This document shows positions 9,029-17,201 of a DNA stretch of 64,000 bases, piece by piece. Every line of letters starts with the position of its first letter. The stretch's first letter is position 1. Source of the DNA: G963666895 sp963666895 (lineage in GTDB: Bacteria; Desulfobacterota; Desulfovibrionia; Desulfovibrionales; Desulfovibrionaceae). Location: contig CAXXNS010000001.1 of assembly GCA_963666895.2 (NCBI GenBank), forward strand, positions 1 through 64,000, written 5' to 3'. The notes beneath the pieces are model-generated. The model was not told where the DNA came from, did no database searches, and worked only from the letters and a program-made list of their open reading frames with translations. The translations under genes were made by a program, and so were the position numbers.

Positions 9029-9720
9029 GGATTGGCGGCCTGGGCCTGTAGCGAAGCGTTGTTCACCGGCCGGGCGTTGGCCATGGGCGGCACCGTGGGC
9101 CGGGGCTGCCTGGGCGCGATCTCCAGATAGTCGTCCACCCCGGCGATGCCCTCGGCCTGCCTGGCCACCTCGATGATGCCCGCCTTTTCCTTGGCCGTGG
9201 CCACGCGGCCGAGCAGCACCAGCCGCTTCTGGAGCACGTTGATGCGCAGGTTGGCCGTGCGCAGGGTCCCGCTCTGCAGGAGGTCGTTGCGCAGGGCCAG
9301 GGCGGTGCTCATGTCACTGTTCGGATCAAAGGGCACCATCTCGTTCTTCAGGTAGAAGATGCCGGTGATGCTGCACACCCCTTCCGTTCCCCGGACCACG
9401 CCCAGGGCCGTGTCGGCCTCGGCCTTGTTGCGGAACAGGCCCACCAGATAGACGTGGTGGTCGATGACGTAGGGATTGATGCTCAGGAAGTCCCCGGCCT
9501 CGGCCATGCGTTTTCGCAGGTCGGCCTCGACCACGGCGTCGCTGGGCAAGGGCCTGCCGAAGTCCACCCGGTCCTCGGGACGGACCACCTCGTGGATGTC
9601 GTAGCTGGTCTTGATGGCTCCGGCCACCTGCATGGCGGGCATGACCACGGCGCAGGAACTGAGCAGCAGCGTCAGACCGAGAAGGATGCCGATGACGACG
9701 ACGGAAGGCAGGGTGTGCAT
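9025..9720 (-). CDS. BON-domain lipoprotein (OsmY/DolP-like)
   Basis: A 231-residue envelope lipoprotein. The N-terminus MHTLPSVVVIGILLGLTLL ends in the lipobox LSSC, so the mature protein begins at Cys23. Two BON domains follow, roughly residues 55-125 and 130-205. The second has the typical hydrophobic core LRINVLQKRLVLLGRV. BON domains bind phospholipid, and DolP/OsmY relatives help keep the outer membrane intact. Start at 9720 is chosen because an upstream ATG at 9750 would put ten acidic/polar residues before the signal peptide. It is convergent with the preceding oxidoreductase and divergent from the small gene at 9826. Confidence 0.85.
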   Translation of the reverse strand: MHTLPSVVVIGILLGLTLLLSSCAVVMPAMQVAGAIKTSYDIHEVVRPEDRVDFGRPLPSDAVVEADLRKRMAEAGDFLSINPYVIDHHVYLVGLFRNKAEADTALGVVRGTEGVCSITGIFYLKNEMVPFDPNSDMSTALALRNDLLQSGTLRTANLRINVLQKRLVLLGRVATAKEKAGIIEVARQAEGIAGVDDYLEIAPRQPRPTVPPMANARPVNNASLQAQAANP

Positions 9721-9754
9721 GGGGTCACCACCTGGGTCGGTTATTTCCATTCCC

Positions 9755-9783
9755 TTGCCAGTAGTCTAGAAATAATCTAGATG
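9755..9783 (+). promoter_or_regulatory. Promoter overlapped by two TCTAGA palindromes
   Basis: TTGCCA (9755-9760) and TAGATG (9778-9783) are spaced by 17 bases. The palindrome TCTAGA occurs twice in the spacer and -10 region (9765-9770 and 9776-9781), 11 bases apart, one helical turn. This could be an operator. Binding protein unknown. Confidence 0.4.
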
Positions 9784-9825
9784 TCAATCATTCGTCGAAA
9801 AATCACTTCTTTCCCGGGACATGCA

Positions 9826-10026
9826 ATGAGCGAACCACAACCGGACAAGCCCTACCTGGACCAGAACGGCGACCTGGTCATCCCCTTTGCCTGCGCGGAT
9901 AACCGCTACAAATACTGGAAGAAAGAGGGCCTGTCCCTGGCCGAAATCCTGGAAGATGTGGGCGCGCCGGACGCGGTGCTGGCCCGCTACCTGCCTCCCA
10001 ACAAAATTCAGGACAAATCCGGCTGA
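9826..10026 (+). CDS. Small conserved-looking hypothetical protein
   Basis: 66-residue soluble protein beginning MSEPQPDKPYLDQNGDL, with acidic and aromatic residues and no membrane segment. A longer in-frame start at 9781 lies inside the -10 region of the likely promoter, so the ATG at 9826 is preferred; GGGA precedes it by eight bases. The composition and codon use match neighbouring genes. Family not recognised. It stands alone between the divergent BON lipoprotein and the PAP2 gene, which has its own promoter. Confidence 0.6.
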   Translation: MSEPQPDKPYLDQNGDLVIPFACADNRYKYWKKEGLSLAEILEDVGAPDAVLARYLPPNKIQDKSG

Positions 10027-10047
10027 CCCGGCGGCGACTCCCGGAAG

Positions 10048-10076
10048 TTGCCCCCGCAGTCGTCTTTGCCTATAAC
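10048..10076 (+). promoter_or_regulatory. Promoter placing transcription start at the PAP2 start codon
   Basis: TTGCCC (10048-10053) and TATAAC (10071-10076) have 17-base spacing. Only six bases separate the -10 element from the ATG at 10083, and no ribosome site is present, so the transcript is probably leaderless. Confidence 0.6.
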
Positions 10077-10082
10077 CCCGGC

Positions 10083-10712
10083 ATGCGCCCTTCCCCAGCC
10101 CTGCGGCACTGGCTCATAGCCTCGGCGCCGCTTTTGGCCGTCCTTCTGGCCCTGGTCCTGTGCTTCGGCTCGGAAGCGGGCACCGCCGCCTGGTTCAAGG
10201 CCTTCCGCGCCGACCACCCGGCCCTGACCTGGACCATGCGCGTGGTCACGGACTGGACCGGCTACGCCTTCTACGTCTGGTTCCTCTGGCTGCTGTACGA
10301 CGCCTTCCGCCGGGGCGACGCGGCGCAGAAGCGCTTCGTCCTGGTCTTCGCCGTGGCCCAGATCGTGATCGCCCTGGTCCTGGTCCGGGTGCTCAAGATG
10401 GCCATCGGCCGTCCCCGGCCCGACCAGGAAGGCGTGTTCCACTCCATGAGCGCCAAGGGCGCGTACCACTCCCTGCCCTCGGGCCACACCACCGAGGCCG
10501 TGGGCGCGGCCATGAGCCTGCTCCTGCGCCACCGCCGCCTGGCCCTGGACCTGGGCCTGGGCGGGCTCGTCGCCCTGCTCGGCTTCTCCCGCGTCTACCT
10601 GGGCTGGCACTATCCCCTGGACGTGTTCTGCGGCTGGATGCTGGGCTCGGTCACCGGCCTGGCCGTGACCCTGTTCGCCCCTCCGGCCCCTGACAGCGAG
10701 GACCCGGCATGA
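10083..10712 (+). CDS. PAP2-family membrane phosphatase
   Basis: 209-residue inner-membrane phosphatase of the PAP2/undecaprenyl-pyrophosphatase type. All three active-site motifs are present: KMAIGRPRP (near residue 105), PSGHTT (near 131) and SRVYLGWHYPLD (near 175). Five or six hydrophobic segments surround them. The likely substrate is a lipid phosphate such as undecaprenyl pyrophosphate or a lipid A phosphate. The stop overlaps the start of the following lipid-linked sugar transferase (ATGA), so the two are translationally coupled and probably act on the same lipid pathway. The start codon has no Shine-Dalgarno sequence. Confidence 0.88.
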   Translation: MRPSPALRHWLIASAPLLAVLLALVLCFGSEAGTAAWFKAFRADHPALTWTMRVVTDWTGYAFYVWFLWLLYDAFRRGDAAQKRFVLVFAVAQIVIALVLVRVLKMAIGRPRPDQEGVFHSMSAKGAYHSLPSGHTTEAVGAAMSLLLRHRRLALDLGLGGLVALLGFSRVYLGWHYPLDVFCGWMLGSVTGLAVTLFAPPAPDSEDPA

Positions 10713-12346
10713 CCCGGCTGCTGGAACGCTTCTGGGGGCTCATGGCCCGCCACCCGATCCTGGCCCTGGCCGGGGCCGTGGCCGCGCAGACCGCCCTGAC
10801 CTTCACCTCGCGCTCCCTGTGGTACTCGGACGAGGTCCGCTACGCCGACGCCTACAAGAACGTGCTGGACGGCCACTGGCTGGTCCTGTCCCTCAACGGG
10901 GTGCCCTACCCGGACAAGCCCCCGATCTATTTCTGGTTCGTGGCCCTGGTGGACAAGCTCCTGCCCGGCGGGGGCGAGGCCCACTTCTTCGTGGCCGCCG
11001 CCCTGACCGGGCTGTTCTTCGTCTGGGCCGTGTACTGGCTGGCCCGGGCTCTGGGACAATCCAAAGACACGGGGCTGGGCGCCGGGCTGGTGGTCCTGAC
11101 CTGCCTCTTTTTCTCGGGCATCCTGCACTACTCGCGCATGGACCTGATGTTCGCGGCCCTGATCGTCGGTTCCCACGCCTGCCTGTTCAAGGACGCAACC
11201 GCGGACAAGCGCACCTGGTGGCCCGTGGCCGGGCTGGCCCTGGCCGGGCTGGCCGTGCTGGTCAAGGGCCCCCTGGGCATGGTCTTTCCCCTGCTCTCCT
11301 TCGCCGCCTTCCTGGTCTGGCAAGGCCGGGCGCGCAGGCTGTTCACCCCGGCCGTGGGCCTGGGCCTGCTGGCCGGGCTGGGCCTGTGCACGGCCTGGAT
11401 CGGCGCGGCCTGGGCCGTGGAAGGCGGAGACTTTTTGCACACCGTGTTCGTGGAGCAGATCTACGCCCGGGCCACCAACACCTTCCACCACAAGGAAGGC
11501 CCGTTTTGGTACTTCGTGGTCCTGCCCCTGACCTGGCTGCCCTGGACCCTGGTCCTCACGGTCCTGCCCCTGGGCCGGCTGTTTACGACCGGGTTCTGGC
11601 GCGGGCTGTGGCGCGGCCGCAAGCGGGACGGCCGGGACGGCCCGGTGTTTTTGTGGGCCTGGTGGCTGTCCTCCTTTGTCCTGCTGTCCGTCCTGTCGGG
11701 CAAGGTGGTCATCTACGTGCTGCCCCTGTTCGCGCCCCTGGCCATCCTGACCGCCTCGCACCAGGAAGCCATGACCGACCGGCTGCGCGTCCGGCTGTTC
11801 ACGGTCATGGCCATCTTCCTGGGCCTGCTGGGCGCGGCCTCCCTGTTCACCAACCAGCTCATGCACTTCGAAATGCACGCCAAAAACCTGTGGCTGCCGG
11901 GCGGCGCGCTCATTTTGGGCGGGCTGCTCCTGCTGGCCCTGCGCCGGGCCCCGGCCAGGGCCTGGCTGGTTGGGCTGCTCTGCTGCGTGATTCTGTGGGT
12001 CAACGGGCTGTGCCTGGGCACGGCGTCCTCCCTGGACCCCTGGTTCTCGCCCCGGGAGCAGGCCGAAGTGCTGGGCCAGTACGCGGCCAAGGGCTACCTG
12101 CCCGTGGCCTTTGACATCTACCCGGGCATCTACACCTACTACGCGGGCACGGACATCAAGGAGATCGGCTCGGGCGGCCGCGACAACGTGGCCCGGCTCA
12201 TGGCCGAGAACCCCAAGGTGGTGGCCGCGTTCAAGAAGAAGCACTGGCTGGAGTGGGACGACCGGCCGACCGGCGTGAAGATCGTGCACGAACAATGGAT
12301 CGTGGACCAGCCGTACATCCTGGTCCTGAGCGAGCGACCGGAGTAG
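10709..12346 (+). CDS. ArnT/PMT-like integral membrane glycosyltransferase (GT83/GT39 type)
   Basis: 545-residue polytopic protein with about eleven to twelve hydrophobic segments. The first periplasmic loop carries the acidic motif SDEVRYADAY, and PYPDKPPIYFW follows. These are hallmarks of transferases that use polyprenyl-phosphate sugars (ArnT, GT83). It probably moves a sugar from undecaprenyl phosphate onto lipid A or another envelope acceptor; donor and acceptor are not readable. It overlaps the PAP2 phosphatase by four bases and is followed after three bases by ruvX, so it lies in a plus-strand operon. Confidence 0.85.
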   Translation: MTRLLERFWGLMARHPILALAGAVAAQTALTFTSRSLWYSDEVRYADAYKNVLDGHWLVLSLNGVPYPDKPPIYFWFVALVDKLLPGGGEAHFFVAAALTGLFFVWAVYWLARALGQSKDTGLGAGLVVLTCLFFSGILHYSRMDLMFAALIVGSHACLFKDATADKRTWWPVAGLALAGLAVLVKGPLGMVFPLLSFAAFLVWQGRARRLFTPAVGLGLLAGLGLCTAWIGAAWAVEGGDFLHTVFVEQIYARATNTFHHKEGPFWYFVVLPLTWLPWTLVLTVLPLGRLFTTGFWRGLWRGRKRDGRDGPVFLWAWWLSSFVLLSVLSGKVVIYVLPLFAPLAILTASHQEAMTDRLRVRLFTVMAIFLGLLGAASLFTNQLMHFEMHAKNLWLPGGALILGGLLLLALRRAPARAWLVGLLCCVILWVNGLCLGTASSLDPWFSPREQAEVLGQYAAKGYLPVAFDIYPGIYTYYAGTDIKEIGSGGRDNVARLMAENPKVVAAFKKKHWLEWDDRPTGVKIVHEQWIVDQPYILVLSERPE

Positions 12347-12349
12347 GCC

Positions 12350-12766
12350 GTGTACAAGCGCGTTCTGGGCATCGACTTCGGGCTGAAGCGGGTGGGCCTG
12401 GCCCTGACCGACCCCACCGGCACCCTGGCCTCGCCCTTGCGCACCCTGGAGCGGTCCGGCCGGGAGCAGTGCTTTGACGAGCTGCGGGAAATCATTGAGG
12501 CCGAGGGCGTGGAGCATGTAGTGGTCGGTCTGCCCCTGGGCCTGGACGGCCAGGAGACCGAGACCACCCGGCAGGCCCGCAACTTCGCCCAAAGCCTGGC
12601 CCGGCGCATCGGGCCGGACGTGGAATTGTTCGACGAGCGGCTGACCTCGGCCCAGGCCGAGGAGGAACTCAAGGAGGCCGGACTGACATGTCCGAAAAAG
12701 AGAAAGCAGGCCCTGGACAGCCAGGCGGCGGCGATCATCCTCCGGACGTGGCTGGAAACCGCCTGA
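12350..12766 (+). CDS. ruvX: Putative pre-16S rRNA nuclease / Holliday junction resolvase RuvX (YqgF)
   Basis: 138-residue RNase H-fold nuclease. Visible motifs are the first acidic strand GIDFGLKRVGLALTD, then VVGLPLGLDGQET, DERLTSAQAEEEL and LDSQAAAIILRTWL, which together carry the catalytic acids. Starts with GTG three bases after the glycosyltransferase stop. Its last 79 bases are also read in another frame as the first 26 codons of mltG; because the LDSQAAA motif lies there, both readings are under constraint. Family function is 16S rRNA 5'-end maturation. Confidence 0.9.
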   Translation: MYKRVLGIDFGLKRVGLALTDPTGTLASPLRTLERSGREQCFDELREIIEAEGVEHVVVGLPLGLDGQETETTRQARNFAQSLARRIGPDVELFDERLTSAQAEEELKEAGLTCPKKRKQALDSQAAAIILRTWLETA

Positions 12767-13809
12767 AGTACGCGGTCTTCGCCGCCGTGGCGCTGATGAT
12801 CGGCGTCACCGTGGTCTGGGGCTGGTTCGCCTGGCGCTACTACGACTTCATGTACGTGCCGCCCGAGGAGCCCGGCCGCGACGTGACCTTCGTCATCGAG
12901 CCCGGCCAGACCTTTTTGCAGGTGGCCCGCGGCCTGGAGGCCGAAAACCTGGTCAAGGACGCCAAGGCCTTTCTGGAGCTGGCCAACAAGCACGGCCTGA
13001 CCACCCAGGTCAAGGCGGGCGAGTTCGCCCTGTCCACGTCCATGCTCCCGGAGGATCTCCTGCGCGCCGTGACCAGCTCGGCCGGAATCCAGCACCGGTT
13101 CACGGTGCGCGAGGGGCTGACCTGGTGGCAGACCGCCAAGCTGGTGGAGGAGGCCGAACTGGGCACCTTCGACGAGTTCAAGGCCGCCATCCACGACCCG
13201 GCCCTGCTGGCCGAGTACGGCATCCCGGCCGACAGCGCCGAGGGCTATCTGTTCCCCGAGACCTACATGCTGTCCAAGGCGCGGGAGAACACGGCCGACG
13301 CCGTGGCCCGCATGATGATCGACGAGTTCTTTGCCAACGCCCGGGAGGTCTACGGCGGCGAGCTGCCCGCGCCCGAGGAGCTGCACGAGCTGGTCACCCT
13401 GGCCAGCATCGTGGAGAAGGAGACCGGGTACGGGCCGGAACGGCCGACCATCGCCGGGGTGTACGTGAACCGGCTCGAGAAGCCCATGCGGCTCCAGGCC
13501 GACCCCACGGTGATCTACGGCCTGGGACCGGACTTCAACGGCAACCTGCGGCTCACCCACCTGGAGGACAAGGGGAACCCCTACTCCACCTACCAGCACG
13601 ACGGCCTGCCGCCCGGGCCCATCTGCTCGCCGGGCAAGGCCGCCTTGGAGGCCGCGCTGCACCCCGAGGACCACGACTATCTGTTCTTCGTGGCCAAGGG
13701 CGACGGCACGCACCACTTTTCCAAGACCCTCAAGGAGCACACCAAGGCCGTGAACCAGTACCAGCGCTGGGGACGGGACCGGGAGAACTACACGAGCACG
13801 AAAAATTAA
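12688..13809 (+). CDS. mltG: Endolytic murein transglycosylase MltG
   Basis: 373-residue single-pass membrane enzyme that cleaves nascent peptidoglycan and terminates glycan strands. A cytoplasmic N-terminus is followed by one transmembrane helix (about residues 27-48). A LysM-like region and the YceG catalytic domain come next, with the catalytic glutamate in LASIVEKETGYG (near 243) and the QADPTVIYGL block. The ATG at 12688 lies inside ruvX and has AAGGAGG ten bases upstream, which supports the long overlap. RuvX-MltG adjacency is common in bacteria. Confidence 0.92.
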   Translation: MSEKEKAGPGQPGGGDHPPDVAGNRLKYAVFAAVALMIGVTVVWGWFAWRYYDFMYVPPEEPGRDVTFVIEPGQTFLQVARGLEAENLVKDAKAFLELANKHGLTTQVKAGEFALSTSMLPEDLLRAVTSSAGIQHRFTVREGLTWWQTAKLVEEAELGTFDEFKAAIHDPALLAEYGIPADSAEGYLFPETYMLSKARENTADAVARMMIDEFFANAREVYGGELPAPEELHELVTLASIVEKETGYGPERPTIAGVYVNRLEKPMRLQADPTVIYGLGPDFNGNLRLTHLEDKGNPYSTYQHDGLPPGPICSPGKAALEAALHPEDHDYLFFVAKGDGTHHFSKTLKEHTKAVNQYQRWGRDRENYTSTKN

Positions 13810-13818
13810 TCGGGCGGT

Positions 13819-13847
13819 TTGCAATACAAGACCAGATAACGTAACAA
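13819..13847 (+). promoter_or_regulatory. Probable promoter of the PAS-sigma54 activator gene
   Basis: TTGCAA (13819-13824) and TAACAA (13842-13847) are spaced by 17 bases, about 80 bases before the TTG start at 13929. Confidence 0.4.
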
Positions 13848-13928
13848 CGTCTCTGAATTTGCGTCGGCCCTCGTCACCCCGCGAGCCTGCTTCAACGCCC
13901 TTGGCCAAACCCGGGCAGGGAGGTTCCT

Positions 13929-15290
13929 TTGGACGAGCCCACCACCGCCCGTTTTCCCGACACCATCCTCGACTCCATCAACGAGGGCGTGTTCACCGTT
14001 GACCTGGACAAACGCATCCGGTCCTTCAACGCGGCCGCCGAACGCATCACCGAGGTGCCGCGCGCCCAGGCCCTGGGCAGACGGTGCTACGAGGTCTTCC
14101 GGGCCAATCTGTGCGAAAAGCAGTGCGCCATGGCCCGCACCCTGGACACGGGCACGCCCGTGGTCAACACCATGGCCTACATCGTCAACGCCACGGGCAA
14201 GAGCGTGCCGGTGCGCATCTCCACGGCCCTGCTCAAGGACGAGGACGGCCGGACCATCGGCGGGGTGGAGACCTTCCAGGACATGACCCAGGTGGAGCGG
14301 CTGTGCCGGGAATTTAGGTCCAAGTTCACCTTCGAGGGCATCATCGGCCGCAGCCCGACCATGACCCGGCTCTTCCAGATTCTGCCCCAGGTGTCCCAGA
14401 GCGAGAGCACCGTGCTCATCGAGGGGGCCAGCGGCACGGGCAAGGATTTGTTCGCCCGCACCATCCACAACCTGTCGCGGCGCTGCAAAGGCCGGTTCGT
14501 GGCCGTGAACTGCGCCGCGTTCCCGGACACCCTGCTGGAGTCGGAGCTGTTCGGGTACAAGGCCGGGGCCTTCACCGACGCCAAGCAGGACAAGCCCGGC
14601 CGCTTCACCCTGGCCCAGGGCGGGACCATCTTCCTGGACGAGATCAGCGACACCTCCCCGGCCCTGCAGGTGCGCCTGCTGCGCGTACTCCAGGAGCGGG
14701 TTATCGAGCCCCTGGGCTCCCTGGAGGCCGTGCCCATCGACGTGCGTGTGGTGGCGGCCACCAACAAGGACCTGCGCGCCCTGGCGCGCAAGGGGCTGTT
14801 CCGCGAGGACCTGTACTACCGCATCCGGGTGGTGCACCTGACCCTGCCGCCCCTGGTGGACAGGCGCGAGGACATCCCGGCCCTGGTGGAACGCCTCATC
14901 AAGCAGTTCAACCGCAAGCAGAAGCGCCACGTCATCGGCATCTCGGACCAGGCCATGGCCCGGCTCCTGAAGCACCACTACCCGGGCAACATCCGCGAGT
15001 TGGAGAACATCATCGAGCAGGCCTTCGTGCTCTGTCCCGGGGAGGTCATCGAGGTCCGCCACCTGCCCTCGGAACTGCGCCGCTCCGGGCCCACCTCCCT
15101 GGACGACATGGGCGGGCCCATCAGCCTCAGGGCCATGGAGCGGCTGCTCATCGTGGAGGCCCTGCAGCGCTACCACGGCAACCGCAAGCTGGCCGCCAAG
15201 TGCCTGGGCATCAACCCCAGCACCCTGTACCGGAAGATGCGGGCCATGGACATCCGGCCGCCGGGACACGACGGCCGATACCGGCAATAG
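13929..15290 (+). CDS. PAS-domain sigma54-dependent transcriptional activator
   Basis: 453-residue bacterial enhancer-binding protein without a receiver domain. A PAS domain (about 7-120) contains three closely spaced cysteines in RRCYEVFRANLCEKQCAMA, a pattern suited to a redox or metal cofactor. The AAA+ domain has Walker A GASGTGKD (near 165), the sigma54-contact loop as GAFTDA rather than GAFTGA, and Walker B TIFLDEIS. A Fis-type helix-turn-helix closes the protein (about 405-445). TTG start at 13929 with GGGAGG six bases before it. It converges on the octaheme cytochrome gene, whose promoter is sigma54-type with two dyads upstream, so that gene is the likely target. Confidence 0.88.
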   Translation: MDEPTTARFPDTILDSINEGVFTVDLDKRIRSFNAAAERITEVPRAQALGRRCYEVFRANLCEKQCAMARTLDTGTPVVNTMAYIVNATGKSVPVRISTALLKDEDGRTIGGVETFQDMTQVERLCREFRSKFTFEGIIGRSPTMTRLFQILPQVSQSESTVLIEGASGTGKDLFARTIHNLSRRCKGRFVAVNCAAFPDTLLESELFGYKAGAFTDAKQDKPGRFTLAQGGTIFLDEISDTSPALQVRLLRVLQERVIEPLGSLEAVPIDVRVVAATNKDLRALARKGLFREDLYYRIRVVHLTLPPLVDRREDIPALVERLIKQFNRKQKRHVIGISDQAMARLLKHHYPGNIRELENIIEQAFVLCPGEVIEVRHLPSELRRSGPTSLDDMGGPISLRAMERLLIVEALQRYHGNRKLAAKCLGINPSTLYRKMRAMDIRPPGHDGRYRQ

Positions 15291-15323
15291 CTTCGTCCAC
15301 GGCCCGCACGCCCGGGCTATTGC
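15284..15323. terminator. Inverted repeat across two convergent stop codons
   Basis: GCAATAGC (15284-15291) and GCTATTGC (15316-15323) form an eight-base perfect inverted repeat with a 24-base loop. Each arm contains the CAA TAG end of one of the two convergent genes. It may act as a weak bidirectional terminator; no T-tract is present. Confidence 0.3.
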
Positions 15324-16396
15324 TTATAGGTCTGCTTGGTGTTCATCTTCTTCAGGTCCGTGTCGGACAGGGGCTCGGCGTAAACCCCGAGCTGAATCAT
15401 GGGGCCGCCGTCGGGCGCGAACACCGTCCAGTCCTTGCCCTTCTTCTCCAGGAACGGCCAGTCCAGCCGGTCCGGGACCAGGGGGATGACCCCCTTGTAG
15501 AAGACCAGCTTGCCGTTCTCCACTCCGCCCGGGGCGAACCGGCCGCCCTTGGCCAGCACGTTCACCGCGTCCGTGGCGTGGCACTCCTCGCACTTGCGGC
15601 CCTGGGGCATGATGGAATGGGTGAAGTACGGCACGTAGGTCACGAAGGGGTAGTTGTCCGGACCGACCAGGGTCTGGAGCGTGCCGCTGGTCACCCGACC
15701 CTCGAACTTGACCAGGAGCAGAAAGTCCTTGGCCTTGGCCGCGAAGCTCTCGGACTTCTTGCCCGTCTCCTTGAGCACGCCGAAGTGGCAGTTGTAGCAG
15801 GTCATGGTGTTGCTCACGTGGCAGGCCGTGCAGTCCAGCTTGTCCTTATGGACCTTGTGGGACGTGGACGCGGGCACGGGCGTGTATTCGCCGCCCTCCG
15901 GCTTGTGGCAATTGGTGCACTTGGCGTCCATGGCCCCGGGCGCGCGCATGCTGTCGTAGCAGTTGCCGTCGCCGTGCACCTCCCGGGCCGTGTGGCAGTC
16001 CGCGCAGGCCAGGAAGCCCATGTGCACGCCGGGCGTGCCCGCGGCCTTGTCCATGCCCAGGGTGGCCTTTTCACGGGCGTGGCACTTGAGGCAGGTCTCG
16101 CTCTGCCGGGCCATTTCCAAAGAAAAGCCCAGACCGTCGTCGGTCTTTTTCAAATGGCAGTCGTTGCACGAGGCCACGTGGCAGCCCTTGCAGCCCAGGT
16201 CCTTGTAGGGCACCCCGGTCACCGCGCTGAACCCGTCCGAGGCGTCGTACCAGTGGCTCATGCCCCGGGTGGTGTGGTGCAGGCTGGTGGCGAAACATTC
16301 GCATTCCTTCACCACCTCCTCATTGGCGGCGTACGTCCATCCGGCCGACAGGCACGTCAGCGCAAAAACCAACACGAACACAGCAAGTTGTCTCAT
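15317..16396 (-). CDS. Periplasmic octaheme cytochrome c
   Basis: 359-residue secreted multiheme protein. A signal peptide MRQLAVFVLVFALTCLSAG precedes a cleavage site near TYA. Eight CXXCH heme-attachment motifs follow: 69-73, 77-81, 102-106, 131-135, 160-164, 189-193, 200-204 and 269-273. The last 85 residues contain no heme. It is likely a periplasmic electron carrier or oxidoreductase; the spacing does not match tetraheme c3 or HmcA and no enzyme activity is assigned. The ATG at 16396 has GGGAGG five bases upstream. Transcription appears to come from the sigma54 promoter at 16503-16518 under control of the neighbouring PAS activator. Confidence 0.9.
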   Translation of the reverse strand: MRQLAVFVLVFALTCLSAGWTYAANEEVVKECECFATSLHHTTRGMSHWYDASDGFSAVTGVPYKDLGCKGCHVASCNDCHLKKTDDGLGFSLEMARQSETCLKCHAREKATLGMDKAAGTPGVHMGFLACADCHTAREVHGDGNCYDSMRAPGAMDAKCTNCHKPEGGEYTPVPASTSHKVHKDKLDCTACHVSNTMTCYNCHFGVLKETGKKSESFAAKAKDFLLLVKFEGRVTSGTLQTLVGPDNYPFVTYVPYFTHSIMPQGRKCEECHATDAVNVLAKGGRFAPGGVENGKLVFYKGVIPLVPDRLDWPFLEKKGKDWTVFAPDGGPMIQLGVYAEPLSDTDLKKMNTKQTYKQ

Positions 16397-16502
16397 GGGA
16401 CCTCCCTCTGCTCTTGACCGTCTCTCTCCGCAGTCACCAAAGGCCGCTCCTACCGCATGGTTCACGGCCCGCCCTCGCCAACGGACCGCCATGCATGATT
16501 CC

Positions 16503-16518
16503 AGCAACCCCCATGCCA
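16503..16518 (-). promoter_or_regulatory. Sigma54 (-24/-12) promoter of the octaheme cytochrome gene
   Basis: Minus-strand TGGCATGGGGGTTGCT has GG and GC exactly ten bases apart and matches the TGGCAC-N5-TTGCW consensus at all key positions except one. It lies about 105 bases upstream of the start codon. This explains the 313-base gene-free stretch 16397-16709, together with the dyads at 16592-16639. Confidence 0.8.
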
Positions 16519-16591
16519 CCGAATCGGCCCTTAAATCGGCCATATTTGGAAGTGATTTCAGCGTGATGTCAGAAGCGCCGGGATCGGAGGT

Positions 16592-16639
16592 GTGCAATTC
16601 GCACGAACGCCGACAAGGCCACTCGTGCGGAACGCACGA
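16592..16639 (-). promoter_or_regulatory. Two upstream activator sites, GTGC-N5-GCACGA
   Basis: GTGC-AATTC-GCACGA begins at 16592 and GTGC-GGAAC-GCACGA at 16625. The copies are 33 bases apart, about three helical turns, and lie about 75-120 bases upstream of the -24 element. That is the usual placement for enhancer-binding protein sites. The second copy extends to seven-base perfect arms (TCGTGCG/CGCACGA). Confidence 0.65.
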
Positions 16640-16709
16640 CAAAAAGCGCGGACCATGGATCGTCGTGGTCCGGACCTAAGAGAATCGTTGGAGAATAATT
16701 GGAGAATGC

Positions 16710-17201
16710 TCAGGGCCGATTGGCTCGGCGCCGTAGCCGGGCGGCCAGAAAACCCAGGTTAAGCAGCAGGCTGGCGCCCAGGCCCGCCCGGATCCAGATT
16801 TCCGTTTGGGACAGGACATTGCCCTGGACGGCTTCCTGCTCCGGCTCGGTACCGGACTCGGCCACGTCCACCTCGAAGCTCACCTGGTGGCCCATGCCCG
16901 CCTCAACCCGCACCCGCCACACCCCCGGCCGGTCGGGCAGGAACGCGAACCGGCCCTGACGGTCGGTTCGGCCGTTCTGGTGCTCCACCTCCTGGTCGTC
17001 CGGGCCGTAGACCAGGACCGCGGCGTAGGCGGCCGGTTCCTTGGGCCCGAAGGAAACCTCGAAGGCCACGGCGTCGCCGTCTTGCTCCAGGACGCGGTAA
17101 TGCACGGCATGGGCCAGGGCCGTGGACGCCAGGCACAGGCAGACGAGGCCGGCCGCCAGCAACGTGGCGACCGGCCCCTTGCATGCTCGAATCAAGGTCA
17201 T
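16710..17201 (-). CDS. Periplasmic metal-uptake accessory protein, NikL-like
   Basis: 163-residue exported protein with a signal peptide (MTLIRACKGPVATLLAAGLV onward) ending near TALA, so that the mature chain would start HAVHYRV. A beta-sandwich-like middle follows, then a C-terminal transmembrane helix near IRAGLGASLLLNLGFLA, then an arginine-rich tail. A histidine-first mature end plus a C-terminal anchor is the layout of NikL components of nickel/cobalt ECF transporters. Its ATG overlaps the stop of the upstream DUF4198 gene (ATGA), so the two are coupled. No transporter core gene is nearby; the metal is therefore unknown. Confidence 0.6.
   Translation of the reverse strand: MTLIRACKGPVATLLAAGLVCLCLASTALAHAVHYRVLEQDGDAVAFEVSFGPKEPAAYAAVLVYGPDDQEVEHQNGRTDRQGRFAFLPDRPGVWRVRVEAGMGHQVSFEVDVAESGTEPEQEAVQGNVLSQTEIWIRAGLGASLLLNLGFLAARLRRRANRP

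Noticed and set aside
10610..12592. 660-codon minus-strand open frame under the glycosyltransferase and ruvX
   Set aside because: Spans the boundary of two real plus-strand genes and has no motif.
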